A stretch of 64,000 bases of DNA from Acidobacterium sp049965615 (GCA_049965615.1 JBMFWD010000006.1:40213-104212); one strand, 5' to 3'; positions 17,197-26,420 are shown, counted from the stretch's first letter. Numbers and translations: made by a program. Notes: a model not told the origin generated them from the sequence alone.

Positions 17197-18147
17197 ATGC
17201 GCGTACTCGTTACCGGAGCCGCCGGCTTCCTCGCCTCGCACCTCACCGATGCTCTCCTCGCAGAGGGCCACTCCGTCGTCGGCGTCGATAATCTCTGCAC
17301 CGGCTCTCTCGAAAATATAGGCCACCTCAAAAACGAGCCCCGTTTCAACTTCGTCGAGCACGACATCGTCGAGCCCTTCGACCTCGGCCCCGTCGATTAC
17401 GTCTTCAACTTCGCCTCCCCCGCCAGCCCAGTCGACTACGCGCGCCTCGGCGTCGAAACCCTCCGCGTCGGCTCCGACGGAACCCGCAACGCGCTCGACA
17501 TCGCCCACCGCTACCAGGCGAAATTCCTCCACGCCTCCACCTCCGAGTGCTATGGAGACCCCGCCGTCCATCCCCAGACCGAAGACTACTGGGGCCACGT
17601 CAATCCCATCGGTCCCCGCTCCGTCTACGACGAAGCCAAGCGATTCTCCGAGGCCCTCATCATGGCCTACCATCGCTACTACAACGTGGACACCCGCATG
17701 GTCCGCATCTTCAACACCTACGGGCCGCGCCTCCAGAAAAACGACGGCCGCGTCATCTCCAACTTCATGATCCAGGCGCTCCGCGGAGAAGACCTCACCG
17801 TCTACGGCGAAGGAAAGCAGACCCGCAGCTTCTGCTACGTCTCCGACGAAGTCGACGGCATCCTCCGCCTCTCGCGTTCCGACGAGCACCTGCCCACCAA
17901 CATCGGCAATCCCAACGAGTGGACCATCCTCGAGTGCGCCAAAGCTGTCCTCAAGGTCACCGGCTCATCCAGCCAGATCGTCTATCGCCCCCTGCCGCAG
18001 GACGACCCAACCCAGCGGCAACCCGACATCTCCAAGGCAAAACGCCTCCTCGGCTGGGAGCCAAAGGTCGATCTCGAGACCGGCCTCCGCCTCAGCCTCG
18101 ACTATTTCCGCTCCTGCATCGCCGCCGAGACCGCATCTGCACGCTGA
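17197..18147 (+). CDS. UDP-glucuronic acid decarboxylase-like NAD-dependent sugar epimerase (UXS family)
   Basis: A 316-residue extended SDR protein. The Rossmann motif is TGAAGFLASH and the catalytic YxxxK is in SVYDEAKR. UXS landmarks are STSECYGDPAVHPQTEDYWG, VNPIGPRSVYDEAKR, RIFNTYGPR, DGRVISNFMIQALRGE, LTVYGEGKQTRSFCYV and the C-terminal RPLPQDDPTQRQPDISKAKRLLGWEPKV. UXS enzymes convert UDP-glucuronate to UDP-xylose, a glycan precursor; other nucleotide-sugar epimerase activity cannot be excluded. AGAGAG precedes the ATG at 17197. It stands just upstream of the pilus-like cluster, separated by 78 bases, so a link to surface glycan is possible but unproven. Confidence 0.82.
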   Translation: MRVLVTGAAGFLASHLTDALLAEGHSVVGVDNLCTGSLENIGHLKNEPRFNFVEHDIVEPFDLGPVDYVFNFASPASPVDYARLGVETLRVGSDGTRNALDIAHRYQAKFLHASTSECYGDPAVHPQTEDYWGHVNPIGPRSVYDEAKRFSEALIMAYHRYYNVDTRMVRIFNTYGPRLQKNDGRVISNFMIQALRGEDLTVYGEGKQTRSFCYVSDEVDGILRLSRSDEHLPTNIGNPNEWTILECAKAVLKVTGSSSQIVYRPLPQDDPTQRQPDISKAKRLLGWEPKVDLETGLRLSLDYFRSCIAAETASAR

Positions 18148-18225
18148 CTCCTCATCCAATACAGATGAGCGATTCTCTAGCTCTCCGCGTCCAGTTGTTT
18201 TAGCATTTCGAGTTAGGTACCCGCT

Positions 18226-18783
18226 ATGAAGCTCAAGAACATCTGCCCCCTGGACCACATGTCTGAAGACCGCCGCGCCAACGGCGCACGCTGCTCTCAT
18301 GAAGCCGGCTTCACCCTGATGGAACTGCTGATCGTCATCTCGATCATCATTATCCTCACGCTCATCGCCATCCCCAACATGCTCAATCTCAAGGCGAACG
18401 CGAACGAAACCTCGGCCCTCCAGTCCCTCCGTGCCATCCAGGAAGCGGAAACCCAGTACAACTCCAGCTATCCCCAGGACGGCTACGCCTGCTCTCTGGC
18501 AGCCCTCGGTGGAGAAGGAAGTTCCGCCGCGCCCACCGCACAACTGGCCCAGTTGATCCCGAACGATCTCGCCGCCGGGCAAAAATCCGGCTACACCTTC
18601 AAGATCACCAACTGCACCAAGACCACCGTCGATAACCACGACATGTACACCAGTTACGAAGTCACCGCCGTTCCCCAGGCAGTCGGCAAAACCGGCCATC
18701 GCGGCTTCTGCCTCGACATGGCCGGCAACATCAAGGTTGATCCCGCCGGCGGAACCAACTGCACGGTACCCCTCGAGCAATGA
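18226..18783 (+). CDS. Type IV pilin/GspG-like major pseudopilin
   Basis: A 185-residue prepilin. After a long 28-residue leader, the prepilin peptidase site EAG^FTLMELLIVISIIIILTLIAIPNM is canonical, with Glu at mature position 5 and a hydrophobic N-terminal helix. The globular part contains ALQSLRAIQEAETQYNSSYPQDGYA and two cysteine pairs (CSLAALG; NCTK; CLDMAG; NCTV) that may form disulfides. This looks like the single-disulfide-loop acidobacterial pilins often annotated as type II secretion or type IV pilin. It is the first gene of the pilus-like cluster and its stop overlaps the next start (ATGA). Confidence 0.88.
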   Translation: MKLKNICPLDHMSEDRRANGARCSHEAGFTLMELLIVISIIIILTLIAIPNMLNLKANANETSALQSLRAIQEAETQYNSSYPQDGYACSLAALGGEGSSAAPTAQLAQLIPNDLAAGQKSGYTFKITNCTKTTVDNHDMYTSYEVTAVPQAVGKTGHRGFCLDMAGNIKVDPAGGTNCTVPLEQ

Positions 18784-19481
18784 AAAACTCCCCATCCCGC
18801 CGCCAGTTCCACGCGATCTGGCGGCTTCTCATTGCCATCCCGTTCCTCACAGCGGCCACACTCACCGCCAGCGCAGCCACACACAGCCCCGCCAAGCCCA
18901 GCGTCTCCACCCTCGTCAGCCGCGTGGACCACCACTACAACAGCATCCGCTCCCTCGAAGTCCAGTTCGTCCAGACCTACAACGGCATGGGCATGAGCAA
19001 GCGCCAGTCCGGCGCGCTCCTGCTCAAAAAGCCCGGCCTCATGCGCTGGACCTACACCGACCCTGACGGCAAGCTCTACATCCTCAATCTCAAATACGGC
19101 TACTTCTACACCCCCGGCCAGAACCAGGCCCAGCGCATCCCCGCAAAGAATATCGACGACATCCAGTCCCCGCTCCGCTTCCTCCTCGGCCATACCCGCC
19201 TGGAACGCGAACTTAGCGGCCTGCGCATTGCCTCACAACAAAGCGGCAACTTCACCCTCCAGGGCACCCCGCGCCGCATGGGCAAGCAAATCACCAGCCT
19301 TAGCCTCACCGTCACCCCGCAAGGCATCATCCGCCAGATCCGCATCGTCGAAGCCGACGGCGTCACCAACGAATTTCAATTCTCCGGCGAAACGGACAAT
19401 GTCCCCGCACCCGCCTCCGCCTTCGAGTTCCACCCACCCAACGGCGTCGCCATCGTCGACGGATCATCCCCCCTGCAATAA
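18780..19481 (+). CDS. LolA-like outer-membrane lipoprotein carrier family protein
   Basis: A 233-residue exported protein with a signal peptide of about 33 residues (RRQFHAIWRLLIAIPFLTAATLTASA). The mature part has the LolA fold signature: LVSRVDHHYNSIRSLEVQFVQTYNGMG, SGALLLKKPGLMRWTYTDPDGKLYI and a late AFEFHPPNGVAIVDG, which resembles the LolA end F.F.PP.GVDV. LolA carries lipoproteins across the periplasm. Its coupling by ATGA to a pilin gene suggests a paralogue working with the pilus/secretion apparatus rather than the housekeeping LolA, but this is inference. Confidence 0.78.
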   Translation: MKNSPSRRQFHAIWRLLIAIPFLTAATLTASAATHSPAKPSVSTLVSRVDHHYNSIRSLEVQFVQTYNGMGMSKRQSGALLLKKPGLMRWTYTDPDGKLYILNLKYGYFYTPGQNQAQRIPAKNIDDIQSPLRFLLGHTRLERELSGLRIASQQSGNFTLQGTPRRMGKQITSLSLTVTPQGIIRQIRIVEADGVTNEFQFSGETDNVPAPASAFEFHPPNGVAIVDGSSPLQ

Positions 19482-19503
19482 CAACCCGAGTATCATCAGC
19501 GGC

Positions 19504-20607
19504 ATGGCCCGCATCCGCCTCCATCTCTGCCTCCTCCTGCTCGCCACCCTCGTCGCCGCCGCGCAAACCCCGCCAGTCCAATCCACTTCCGTCTGGACCC
19601 TCCAGTCCAGCCAAACCACAGCCAGCCTCCGCGGCATCCACGCTGTGAATTCTCAAATCGCATGGGCAAGCGGCACCAGCGGAACCATCCTCCGCACCCT
19701 AGACGGCGGCCGCCACTGGCGGCCCTGCGCCATCCCACCCAACGCCGCCAAACTCGACTTCCGCGCCATCTGGGCCTTCGACGCCCGCACTGCATGGGCC
19801 ATGTCCAGCGGCCTCGGCAACCAATCCCGCCTCTACAAAACCACCGACGGCTGCGCCCACTGGACCCTCCTCGCCACTAATCCCGACCCCAAAGGCTTCT
19901 GGGACGCCATGATCTTCCAGAACCGCCGGAAAGGCTTCCTCCTCGGCGACCCCGTCCACCATCACTTCGTCTTCCTCTCCACCACCAACGGCGGCCTCAC
20001 CTGGAAACCCTCCCAATCCCCCACTCTCGCCGCAAAACCCTTTGCAACCGGAGCCTTCGCCGCCAGCAACGCCTCCCTGCTCGCCGGGCCGCGCGATCCC
20101 ATCCTCTTCGGCACCACCGGCGCATGGATCTACCGGCAGACATGGCAGGGTTCCGTGCTGCTCACCGCTAAACCCAAAACTCCCATTCCTATGCACGAGA
20201 TCTGGACTCCCATCCCTGCTCCTCTCGCAAAAGGCGGCCCGGCAGCCGGAATCTTTGCCGTTGCCGGCAATGCCGGGGCCCCCGGGGGCGACGGCACCAT
20301 CCTCGCCGTAGGCGGCAACTACACCCAACCCAACAACCCCACCGGTACCGCCGCCTGGTCCGCCGACGGAGGCCTCCACTGGCGTGCCGCCACCCATCCT
20401 CCCCACGGCTACCGCTCCACCGTCGCCTGGGACCCCACCAGCCACGCCTGGATTACCGCCGGAACCAACGGCTCCGACGTCAGCTACGACAACGGCAAAA
20501 CCTGGCACCCCCTCGGCAACGGCAACTGGAACGCCATCAGTCTGCCCTTCATCGTCGGCCCCAACGGCCGCATCGGACGCCTCAACCCAGCCCGCCTGCC
20601 CAAATGA
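19504..20607 (+). CDS. Secreted BNR/Ycf48-like beta-propeller protein
   Basis: A 367-residue exported protein with a signal peptide (about residues 1-20, LHLCLLLLATLVAAAQ). The rest shows repeated blades with the BNR-like pattern TILRTLDGGRHWRPC, LYKTTDGCAHWTLL, FLSTTNGGLTWKP, AAWSADGGLHWRAA and VSYDNGKTWHPL. The arrangement resembles Ycf48-type and oxidoreductase-like propellers common in Acidobacteria. The role is unknown. It sits between the LolA-like gene and pilC on the same strand, 22 and 74 bases away, so it probably belongs to the same transcript. Confidence 0.75.
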   Translation: MARIRLHLCLLLLATLVAAAQTPPVQSTSVWTLQSSQTTASLRGIHAVNSQIAWASGTSGTILRTLDGGRHWRPCAIPPNAAKLDFRAIWAFDARTAWAMSSGLGNQSRLYKTTDGCAHWTLLATNPDPKGFWDAMIFQNRRKGFLLGDPVHHHFVFLSTTNGGLTWKPSQSPTLAAKPFATGAFAASNASLLAGPRDPILFGTTGAWIYRQTWQGSVLLTAKPKTPIPMHEIWTPIPAPLAKGGPAAGIFAVAGNAGAPGGDGTILAVGGNYTQPNNPTGTAAWSADGGLHWRAATHPPHGYRSTVAWDPTSHAWITAGTNGSDVSYDNGKTWHPLGNGNWNAISLPFIVGPNGRIGRLNPARLPK

Positions 20608-20681
20608 GCGATACAGCCCTCCAACACGTCTATCCTGTACGGAAACTGCTACCTTAGAAGCATCAGCAGAATCACGAGCTT

Positions 20682-21878
20682 ATGGCCGAATTCGTTATCA
20701 AACTGGCCGATGAACGCGGGCGCATGCAGGAGCAGACCCATACTGCCGCCTCCGCCGACGAACTGCGTCAACGATTCACGCAGGCGGGCTATTACGTCTA
20801 CTCGGTCCGTGCGCGCGGCCTCACCGGCGCCCAGCGCAAAATCAAGCTCGAACCCTTCCTCATCTTCAATCAGCAGTTCCTCACCCTCATCAAGGCCGGA
20901 CTGCCCATCCTCAACTCGCTCCACATGCTCGCCCAGAGCCAGAAAAACGAGCGCTTCGCCGCCCAGCTCAAAAACGTAGCCGAGCGCGTCAAAACCGGCG
21001 AATCCCTCTCCAGCGCATTCGACGCGCAGGGCGCATTCCCGCCCATCTACACCACCACACTCCTCGCCGGCGAGCGCAGCGGCAACCTCGACGAGGTCCT
21101 CAACCGCTACCTCATCTTCCAGCGCATCTCGCTCACCTTCCGTAAAAAACTGCAGGCATCGCTCATCTACCCCACCCTGCTGGTCTTCCTCGTTTTCGGA
21201 CTCTTCACCTTCCTCATCACCTATGTCGTCCCACGCTTCGCCCTGCTCTATAACCAGCTCGGCTCCAGGCTGCCCGCGCTCACCGTCGCCATGCTCAACC
21301 TCGGCAAGGCCGCCCAGCACTACGCGCTCTTTGTTGTACCGGCCCTGGCCGTCCTCACCTTTCTGCTCCTGCGCTGGAGCAGAACCGAATCCGGCGCCGA
21401 TTTCATCGACGGCGTACGCATTCGCCTCCCCATCTTCGGCAATATCTGGCTTAAGTATCAGGTCGCGCTCTTTTCCCGCACCCTTTCCACGCTGCTGCTC
21501 GGCGGCCTGCCGCTCGTGCCGTCCCTGGAAACCGCAGCCCGCTCCATCTCCAGCCGCCGCATTGCCAAAGCCGTCTTCAACTCCGTCAGCAGCGTCCGCG
21601 AAGGCAATGGCCTCGCCAACAGCCTCAAAGGCACCCGCATCTTTCCCGAGCTATCGACTGAAATGATCGAGGTCGGCGAATCCACCGGCGCGCTGCCCCA
21701 AATGCTCAACTCCGTCGCCGAATTCTTCGAGGAAGACGTGCAGACCGCGCTCACCGCCGCTCTCTCCCTCATCGAACCGGCCATCCTCATCTTCATGGGC
21801 ATCATCGTCACCATCATTCTTGTCGCCCTCTACCTGCCCATCTTCTCCATGGGCAACGGCGCGGGACTCGGCAGCTGA
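20682..21878 (+). CDS. pilC: Type IV pilus/type II secretion inner-membrane platform protein (PilC/GspF)
   Basis: A 398-residue platform protein with two GspF domains (PF00482). Landmarks are LIFNQQFLTLIKAGLPILNSLHMLAQSQKNERF, GESLSSAFDAQGAFPPIYTTTLLAGERSGNLDEVLNRY, a first membrane pair, then the second copy VALFSRTLSTLLLGGLPLVPSLETAARSISSRR and TEMIEVGESTGALPQMLNSVAEFFEEDV, and a C-terminal membrane segment (PAILIFMGIIVTIILVALYLPIF). It couples the assembly ATPase to pilin polymerisation. The start ATG precedes MAEFVIKLADERG, giving the normal N-terminal region. The next gene, the ATPase, is 20 bases away. Confidence 0.93.
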   Translation: MAEFVIKLADERGRMQEQTHTAASADELRQRFTQAGYYVYSVRARGLTGAQRKIKLEPFLIFNQQFLTLIKAGLPILNSLHMLAQSQKNERFAAQLKNVAERVKTGESLSSAFDAQGAFPPIYTTTLLAGERSGNLDEVLNRYLIFQRISLTFRKKLQASLIYPTLLVFLVFGLFTFLITYVVPRFALLYNQLGSRLPALTVAMLNLGKAAQHYALFVVPALAVLTFLLLRWSRTESGADFIDGVRIRLPIFGNIWLKYQVALFSRTLSTLLLGGLPLVPSLETAARSISSRRIAKAVFNSVSSVREGNGLANSLKGTRIFPELSTEMIEVGESTGALPQMLNSVAEFFEEDVQTALTAALSLIEPAILIFMGIIVTIILVALYLPIFSMGNGAGLGS

Positions 21879-21898
21879 CACAGGAGGAATTCACACCC

Positions 21899-23527
21899 AT
21901 GGCCAATCCACCCGTAGTCACCGCAGCGCCCGAAGCGGAAGAGCTCGTCGTCGCACAAAATCTCGCTCGCCGCTACCGCTGCGAATTCATCGACCTCAAA
22001 AACTTCCGCATCCAGCACGAAGTCATCCGCAGCGTACCCGTCGAGCTCATGTTCCGCTACAACTTCGTGCCGCTGGAACAGCTCGAAGACCGCATCGTCA
22101 TCGCCGTCAGCGACCCCAGCCGTCTCATGATGCTCGATGAAATATCGAGTCTCCTCGGCCAGCGCGTCCTCACGCGCGTCGCCACCCTCTCGCAGATCAC
22201 TGACCTCCTCAAAAAAACCGAGCAGTCCCAGCGCGTCCTTGACGAAGCCTCGGAAGGACTCACTTTCGACTTCGTCTCCGCTGAAGATAATCCCGACGAA
22301 AACATCTCCATCGAAAAGCTGACCTCCGAAGAGGACATCAGCCCCATCATCCGCCTCGTCGACACCACCATCTTCACCGCTCTTGAGCGCCGCGCCTCTG
22401 ACATTCACATCGAAACCTACGAAGACTCCGTCGTCATCAAGTACCGCATCGACGGCGTCCTCCAGCCCGCCATGGCCCCCATCGCGCGCGAGCATCATCA
22501 GACCATCCTCTCCCGCATCAAGGTCATGAGCGAACTCGACATCGCCGAGCGCCGCGTCCCCCAGGATGGCCGCTTCCGTGTCCGCTATAAAACCCGCCTC
22601 ATCGACTTCCGCGTCTCCATCATGCCCACCGTGCATGGTGAAAACGCCGTCCTCCGCGTCCTCGACAAGGAGTCCATGAGCGAAAAATTCCAGCAGCTCA
22701 CCCTTGATGTCGTCGGCTTCCACGAGGATGACCTCCGCCGCTTCCGCCGCTACATTCGCGAGCCCTACGGCATGGTCCTCGTCACCGGACCCACCGGCTC
22801 CGGCAAAACCACCACCCTCTACGCCGCACTCAACGAAATCAAAAGCGACGAAGACAAGATCATCACCATCGAAGACCCCGTCGAATATCAGATTCGCGGC
22901 ATCACCCAGATCCCAGTCAACGAGAAAAAGGGACTCACCTTCGCCCGCGGCCTGCGCTCCATCCTCCGCCACGATCCCGACAAAATCCTCGTCGGCGAAA
23001 TCCGCGACCAGGAAACCGCCCAGATCGCCATCAACTCCGCCCTCACCGGCCACCTCGTCTTCACCACCGTCCACGCCAATAATGTCGTTGACGTCCTCGG
23101 CCGCTTCCTCAACATGGGCGTCGAAGCCTACAACTTCGTCTCCGCACTCAACTGCATCCTCGCCCAGCGCCTCGTCCGCACCATCTGCGAGCACTGCGTG
23201 CGCGAGGTCCGGTACGACGACGAAACCCTCATCCTCAGCGGTCTCGATCCCGCCGAGTGGCGCACCTTCCCCTTCCGCGAAGGCGCCGGCTGCATCGAGT
23301 GCGGCGGCACCGGGTACCGCGGACGTACCGCCATCCACGAGCTGCTCGACCTCACCGACCCCATTCGCGAAGCCATTCTCGACAAGAAGCCAACCTCTGA
23401 GGTCCGCCGCCTCGCACAATCCGAGGGCATGCAATTCCTTCGCGAAAGCGCCGTCGATCGCGTCCGCCGCGGACTCACCACGCTAAAAGAAATCAACAAA
23501 GTTACATTTATTGAGGCAACCCGCTAG
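21899..23527 (+). CDS. pilB: Type IV pilus/type II secretion assembly ATPase (PilB/GspE)
   Basis: A 542-residue hexameric ATPase. The N-terminal MshEN-like region covers about residues 1-140. It is followed by the Asp box (RRASDIHIETYEDSVVIKYRIDG), Walker A GPTGSGKTTTLYAAL near 296-310, Walker B region ILVGEIRDQETAQIAINSALTGH and the His box HLVFTTVHANN. A tetracysteine zinc site (CEHC ... CIECGGTGYRGR) marks PilB/GspE rather than the retraction ATPase PilT. The ribosome-binding site CAGGAGGAATT is strong. The stop overlaps the next GTG start by one base. No PilT paralogue is in the window. Confidence 0.95.
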   Translation: MANPPVVTAAPEAEELVVAQNLARRYRCEFIDLKNFRIQHEVIRSVPVELMFRYNFVPLEQLEDRIVIAVSDPSRLMMLDEISSLLGQRVLTRVATLSQITDLLKKTEQSQRVLDEASEGLTFDFVSAEDNPDENISIEKLTSEEDISPIIRLVDTTIFTALERRASDIHIETYEDSVVIKYRIDGVLQPAMAPIAREHHQTILSRIKVMSELDIAERRVPQDGRFRVRYKTRLIDFRVSIMPTVHGENAVLRVLDKESMSEKFQQLTLDVVGFHEDDLRRFRRYIREPYGMVLVTGPTGSGKTTTLYAALNEIKSDEDKIITIEDPVEYQIRGITQIPVNEKKGLTFARGLRSILRHDPDKILVGEIRDQETAQIAINSALTGHLVFTTVHANNVVDVLGRFLNMGVEAYNFVSALNCILAQRLVRTICEHCVREVRYDDETLILSGLDPAEWRTFPFREGAGCIECGGTGYRGRTAIHELLDLTDPIREAILDKKPTSEVRRLAQSEGMQFLRESAVDRVRRGLTTLKEINKVTFIEATR

Positions 23528-24453
23528 TGCCGATCAAATTCTCCATCCTTCCGGCCGGCTCGTACATGCGCCCGCCGCTCGCATGCGAAATCTTCCCCGG
23601 CGGCGTCGTCGCCGCGCGCCGCGAAGCCCGCAAAGGCGCGCAGCGTTCGGACGAAGATTCCCTCACCTGCAGCTACTACCAGCTGCCGGAATCCGCCCTT
23701 ACGCCAGGACTCAAGAGCGCCAACCTGGCCGACCCTTCTGCAGTCTCCAGCGCCATCCGCAAGGCTCTTGAAGACGTAGGCGCGCGACGCAAAAATGTAA
23801 CTCTCATCGTTCCAGATACTGCTGCGCGCGTCCTCCTGCTCGACTTCGACTCCCTTCCCGCGCGCCAGCGCGACGCCCTGCCCATCCTTCGCTTCCGCCT
23901 CCGCAAAATGCTTCCCTTCGACGTCGAAGACGCCGCCATCAGCTACCAGATGCTCCCCCAGTCCTCGCAGCAGATCCGCGTGCTTGTCGTCGCAATGCCC
24001 CGCGCCATCCTCGCCGAATACGAGTCCGCCGTTCGCGACGCCGGCTTCGAGCCCGGCTCGGTGCTCACCAGCACCATCGCATCACTCTCGGCCCTCCGAG
24101 CCGGCAGTCCCGCCCTCATCATCAACCGCAGTTCCGGCGCCATCACCACCGCCATCGTCAGCCAGGACGACCTGTTGCTGCACCGCACCCTCGATCTGCC
24201 CCAAAATCCCGCGCTCCAGCGCGAAGAGCTCGCCCAGGCCGTCTCCGTCGCCCTCGCCTACTTTGAGGACACGCTCCAGTCTCTGCCCTCCACCATCTAT
24301 TACGCTGGTACCGGCGGAGCCTCCGGCTTCAGTCAACTCATCGAAAACAACGACCCGCTGGCGCCCCGCGTGCGCGACCTCGTCACACTGCCCGCTGCGG
24401 CATCCCTTCCACCCGGCATGTCCGCCGGCATCGCAGGAGCGCTCGCAAGCTGA
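23527..24453 (+). CDS. pilM: PilM-like (GspL cytoplasmic domain-like) pilus assembly protein
   Basis: A 308-residue cytoplasmic protein at the PilM position. It shows an actin-like fold pattern: N-terminal ACEIFPGGVVAARRE, a middle VTLIVPDTAARVLLLDFDSLPARQRDALPILRFRLRKMLPFDVEDAAISYQML (typical of PilM/GspL) and RVLVVAMPRAILAEYESAVRDAGFEP. The usual phosphate-1 motif LDIGSSSVK is replaced by CEIFPGGVVAA, so nucleotide binding may be lost. The start is GTG, overlapping the pilB stop by one base (TAGTG). It links the ATPase to PilN. Confidence 0.82.
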   Translation: MPIKFSILPAGSYMRPPLACEIFPGGVVAARREARKGAQRSDEDSLTCSYYQLPESALTPGLKSANLADPSAVSSAIRKALEDVGARRKNVTLIVPDTAARVLLLDFDSLPARQRDALPILRFRLRKMLPFDVEDAAISYQMLPQSSQQIRVLVVAMPRAILAEYESAVRDAGFEPGSVLTSTIASLSALRAGSPALIINRSSGAITTAIVSQDDLLLHRTLDLPQNPALQREELAQAVSVALAYFEDTLQSLPSTIYYAGTGGASGFSQLIENNDPLAPRVRDLVTLPAAASLPPGMSAGIAGALAS

Positions 24454-25166
24454 TGCGTATTACCCTCAATCTCGCTTCCCGGCCATACGTCGAGCTGCGG
24501 CCTCTCTACAGCCGGCTGCGCCTCTGGATGCTCATCCTCGCCCTCGCCGGCGCATTCCTCGGCTACCAGCTCCACATGGAACAAAGCAGCGCCGCCGCCG
24601 CCACCGCACACGTCGCCTCGCTCCATAAGCAAATCCGCGCGCTTGAAAATCAGCAGCAGAGCTACCGCAATCTCATGGCCCAGCCAGAGAACGCCGCCAC
24701 GCTCAAGCAATCCGAATTCCTCAATACACTTTTCCGGCGCAAGGCCTTCTCCTGGACCGCCACCATGGAAGACCTCGAAACCGTACTCCCCAGCGGCGTT
24801 CAGGTCGTCAGCCTCCAGCCACTCGTGCGCCCCAACGGAAAAGTCATCCTCCGCCTCCGCGTACTCGGCCCGCGCGACCGCGGCGTCGACCTCATTCGCA
24901 ATCTCGAGAAATCACGCTACTTCGCCTTGCCCCGTCTCGCATCCGAGTCGCTCGCCACGCAGGGCGGCGACAACAGCAATCCCAGCGCCGTCAATGCAAA
25001 CATGCCGTCCTACGTAAACTTCGATATCCTCGCCGATTACCGGCCCCTGCCCCACCCCGTGCCGCCCGCCGATGAATCTTCCAAACCATCCGCCTCCCAT
25101 CCGGCAGCAACGCATCATACCCCGGCAAAACAAGCCCACTCCCAAAAGGAGGCCCGCCATGAATAA
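24453..25166 (+). CDS. pilN: PilN-like inner-membrane assembly protein
   Basis: A 237-residue bitopic protein. The opening MRITLNLASRPYVE is the PilN consensus that binds PilM. One membrane segment follows (about residues 24-42, LWMLILALAGAFLGYQL), then a coiled coil (HVASLHKQIRALENQQQSYRNLM) and a ferredoxin-like periplasmic domain (WTATMEDLETVLPSGVQVVSLQPLVRPNGKVILRLRVLG). The C-terminal 40 residues are Pro/His/Ser-rich and not part of the family. The start overlaps the pilM stop (TGATG), and the end overlaps the pilO start by 8 bases. Confidence 0.85.
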   Translation: MRITLNLASRPYVELRPLYSRLRLWMLILALAGAFLGYQLHMEQSSAAAATAHVASLHKQIRALENQQQSYRNLMAQPENAATLKQSEFLNTLFRRKAFSWTATMEDLETVLPSGVQVVSLQPLVRPNGKVILRLRVLGPRDRGVDLIRNLEKSRYFALPRLASESLATQGGDNSNPSAVNANMPSYVNFDILADYRPLPHPVPPADESSKPSASHPAATHHTPAKQAHSQKEARHE

Positions 25167-25824
25167 GCTTCGCGGCCTCTTCACTCCCCTCAATCTCCAC
25201 CTTGCGGGACTCGCCGCCATTCTGCTGCTCGATATCTTCCTCGGAACCAGGGTCGTGCTCGCCATGCACGCCATCAGCTCAGACGAAAGCCCCGCCTTCG
25301 CCGCCCAGGAAGTCCACTACGGCCAACTCCAGGCCAAAATGAGCCAGATCCACAACCTTCCCGCCAAAGTCGACGAAGCGCGCACCCAGGCCTCGCAATT
25401 CATCGACGCGCGCATCTCCCCCAACTACTCCACCATCGCCTCCGAGTTGGGAGACCTCGCCGCCAAAGAGAACGTGCGCCTCGCCAATGCGCAGTACACC
25501 CCCGCGCCGGCGATTCCGGGCATCACCCGCGTCCAGATCGACGCCAGCCTCAGCGGCCAGTACGCCCCGCTCATGCACTTCATCAACGATCTCGAACGCG
25601 ACAAGAACCACGTCATTTTCATCATCACCGGACTGGCCTTCAACGGACAGCAGGGTGGCATGGTCAGCCTTCGCATCCGCGTCGACACCTATCTCCGCTC
25701 TGATGCAACCGACCTGCCCGCATCCTCCGCATCACCCTCCGGCTCCGGCAACGGCGACGAAAACAACACCAGCGCCCGGCTCACCTACCCGCAAATGCCC
25801 CTGGCCTCTAAGGAGGTCCGCTGA
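25159..25824 (+). CDS. pilO: PilO-like inner-membrane assembly protein
   Basis: A 221-residue bitopic protein with one membrane segment (about residues 13-36, LHLAGLAAILLLDIFLGTRVVL), a coiled-coil region (QEVHYGQLQAKMSQIHNLPAKVDEARTQASQFI) and a ferredoxin-like domain (TRVQIDASLSGQYAPLMHFINDLERDKNHVIFIITGLAF). This is the PilO pattern, partner of PilN in the alignment complex. The last 40 residues are Ser/Gly-rich. The ribosome-binding site AAAGGAGG lies inside the end of pilN, giving translational coupling. Confidence 0.82.
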   Translation: MNKLRGLFTPLNLHLAGLAAILLLDIFLGTRVVLAMHAISSDESPAFAAQEVHYGQLQAKMSQIHNLPAKVDEARTQASQFIDARISPNYSTIASELGDLAAKENVRLANAQYTPAPAIPGITRVQIDASLSGQYAPLMHFINDLERDKNHVIFIITGLAFNGQQGGMVSLRIRVDTYLRSDATDLPASSASPSGSGNGDENNTSARLTYPQMPLASKEVR

Positions 25825-26420
25825 TGGCGCTCAAGATCGGGACTGAAAGCAAAGGCAAAGTCATCGCCGTGGCCGTCCTCGGCGCCATCATCATTGGCCT
25901 CGTCATCTGGGACGTCAACCGCATCTTCTTCGGCTCCCCATCCGCTCCGCCGCCATCGGAGCCGGCCGCGGCCTCCTCCGCGCCGGACGCCTCCGGCAAT
26001 GGAAACGCAAAACGCATTCCCGTCAGCCTCTCTAAGCTGGACCCCACCCTCCATCCAGAGCTCATGGCACAGGCCGAATCCATCCGTTACACCGGCTCCG
26101 GACGCAACATCTTCTCCATGAGCTCCGCTCCCCCGGCCAGAATCGAAGCCGTCAAAGGCCCCGTCCGCCCGGCCCAGCACATCGCCGCCGCACCCACAGG
26201 ACCACCCCCGCCGCCCCCCATCGATCTCCAATTCTTCGGCTATGAGGCTCACGGCAGCGTGCGCAAGGCCTTCCTGCTGCAGGGCGCCAACATTTTCATC
26301 GCATCACCAGGCGACATCGTCGCCCATCGCTACAAAATCGTAAAGATCCTGCCCTTCTCCATCGAAATCACGGATCTTCTCTACAACCACACCCAGAGCC
26401 TGCCCCTGGAACGCAGCTAG
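25824..26420 (+). CDS. pilP: PilP-like protein with membrane anchor
   Basis: A 198-residue protein with an N-terminal membrane anchor (about residues 13-31, VIAVAVLGAIIIGLVIWDV) instead of the lipobox of proteobacterial PilP. A disordered Pro/Ala linker follows (APPPSEPAAASSAP and later PTGPPPPPP). The C-terminal beta domain matches PilP/GspC homology regions: IDLQFFGYEAHGSVRKAFLLQ, NIFIASPGDIVAHRYKIVKI and IEITDLLYNHTQSLPL. AAGGAGGTCCGCTG precedes the ATG. PilP normally contacts the secretin PilQ, yet no secretin gene follows. Confidence 0.75.
   Translation: MALKIGTESKGKVIAVAVLGAIIIGLVIWDVNRIFFGSPSAPPPSEPAAASSAPDASGNGNAKRIPVSLSKLDPTLHPELMAQAESIRYTGSGRNIFSMSSAPPARIEAVKGPVRPAQHIAAAPTGPPPPPPIDLQFFGYEAHGSVRKAFLLQGANIFIASPGDIVAHRYKIVKILPFSIEITDLLYNHTQSLPLERS

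Noticed and set aside
21830..23434. A 534-codon open frame on the minus strand opposite pilB
   Set aside because: Antisense shadow of a conserved ATPase; composition is acidic and Gly/Val-rich with no domain.
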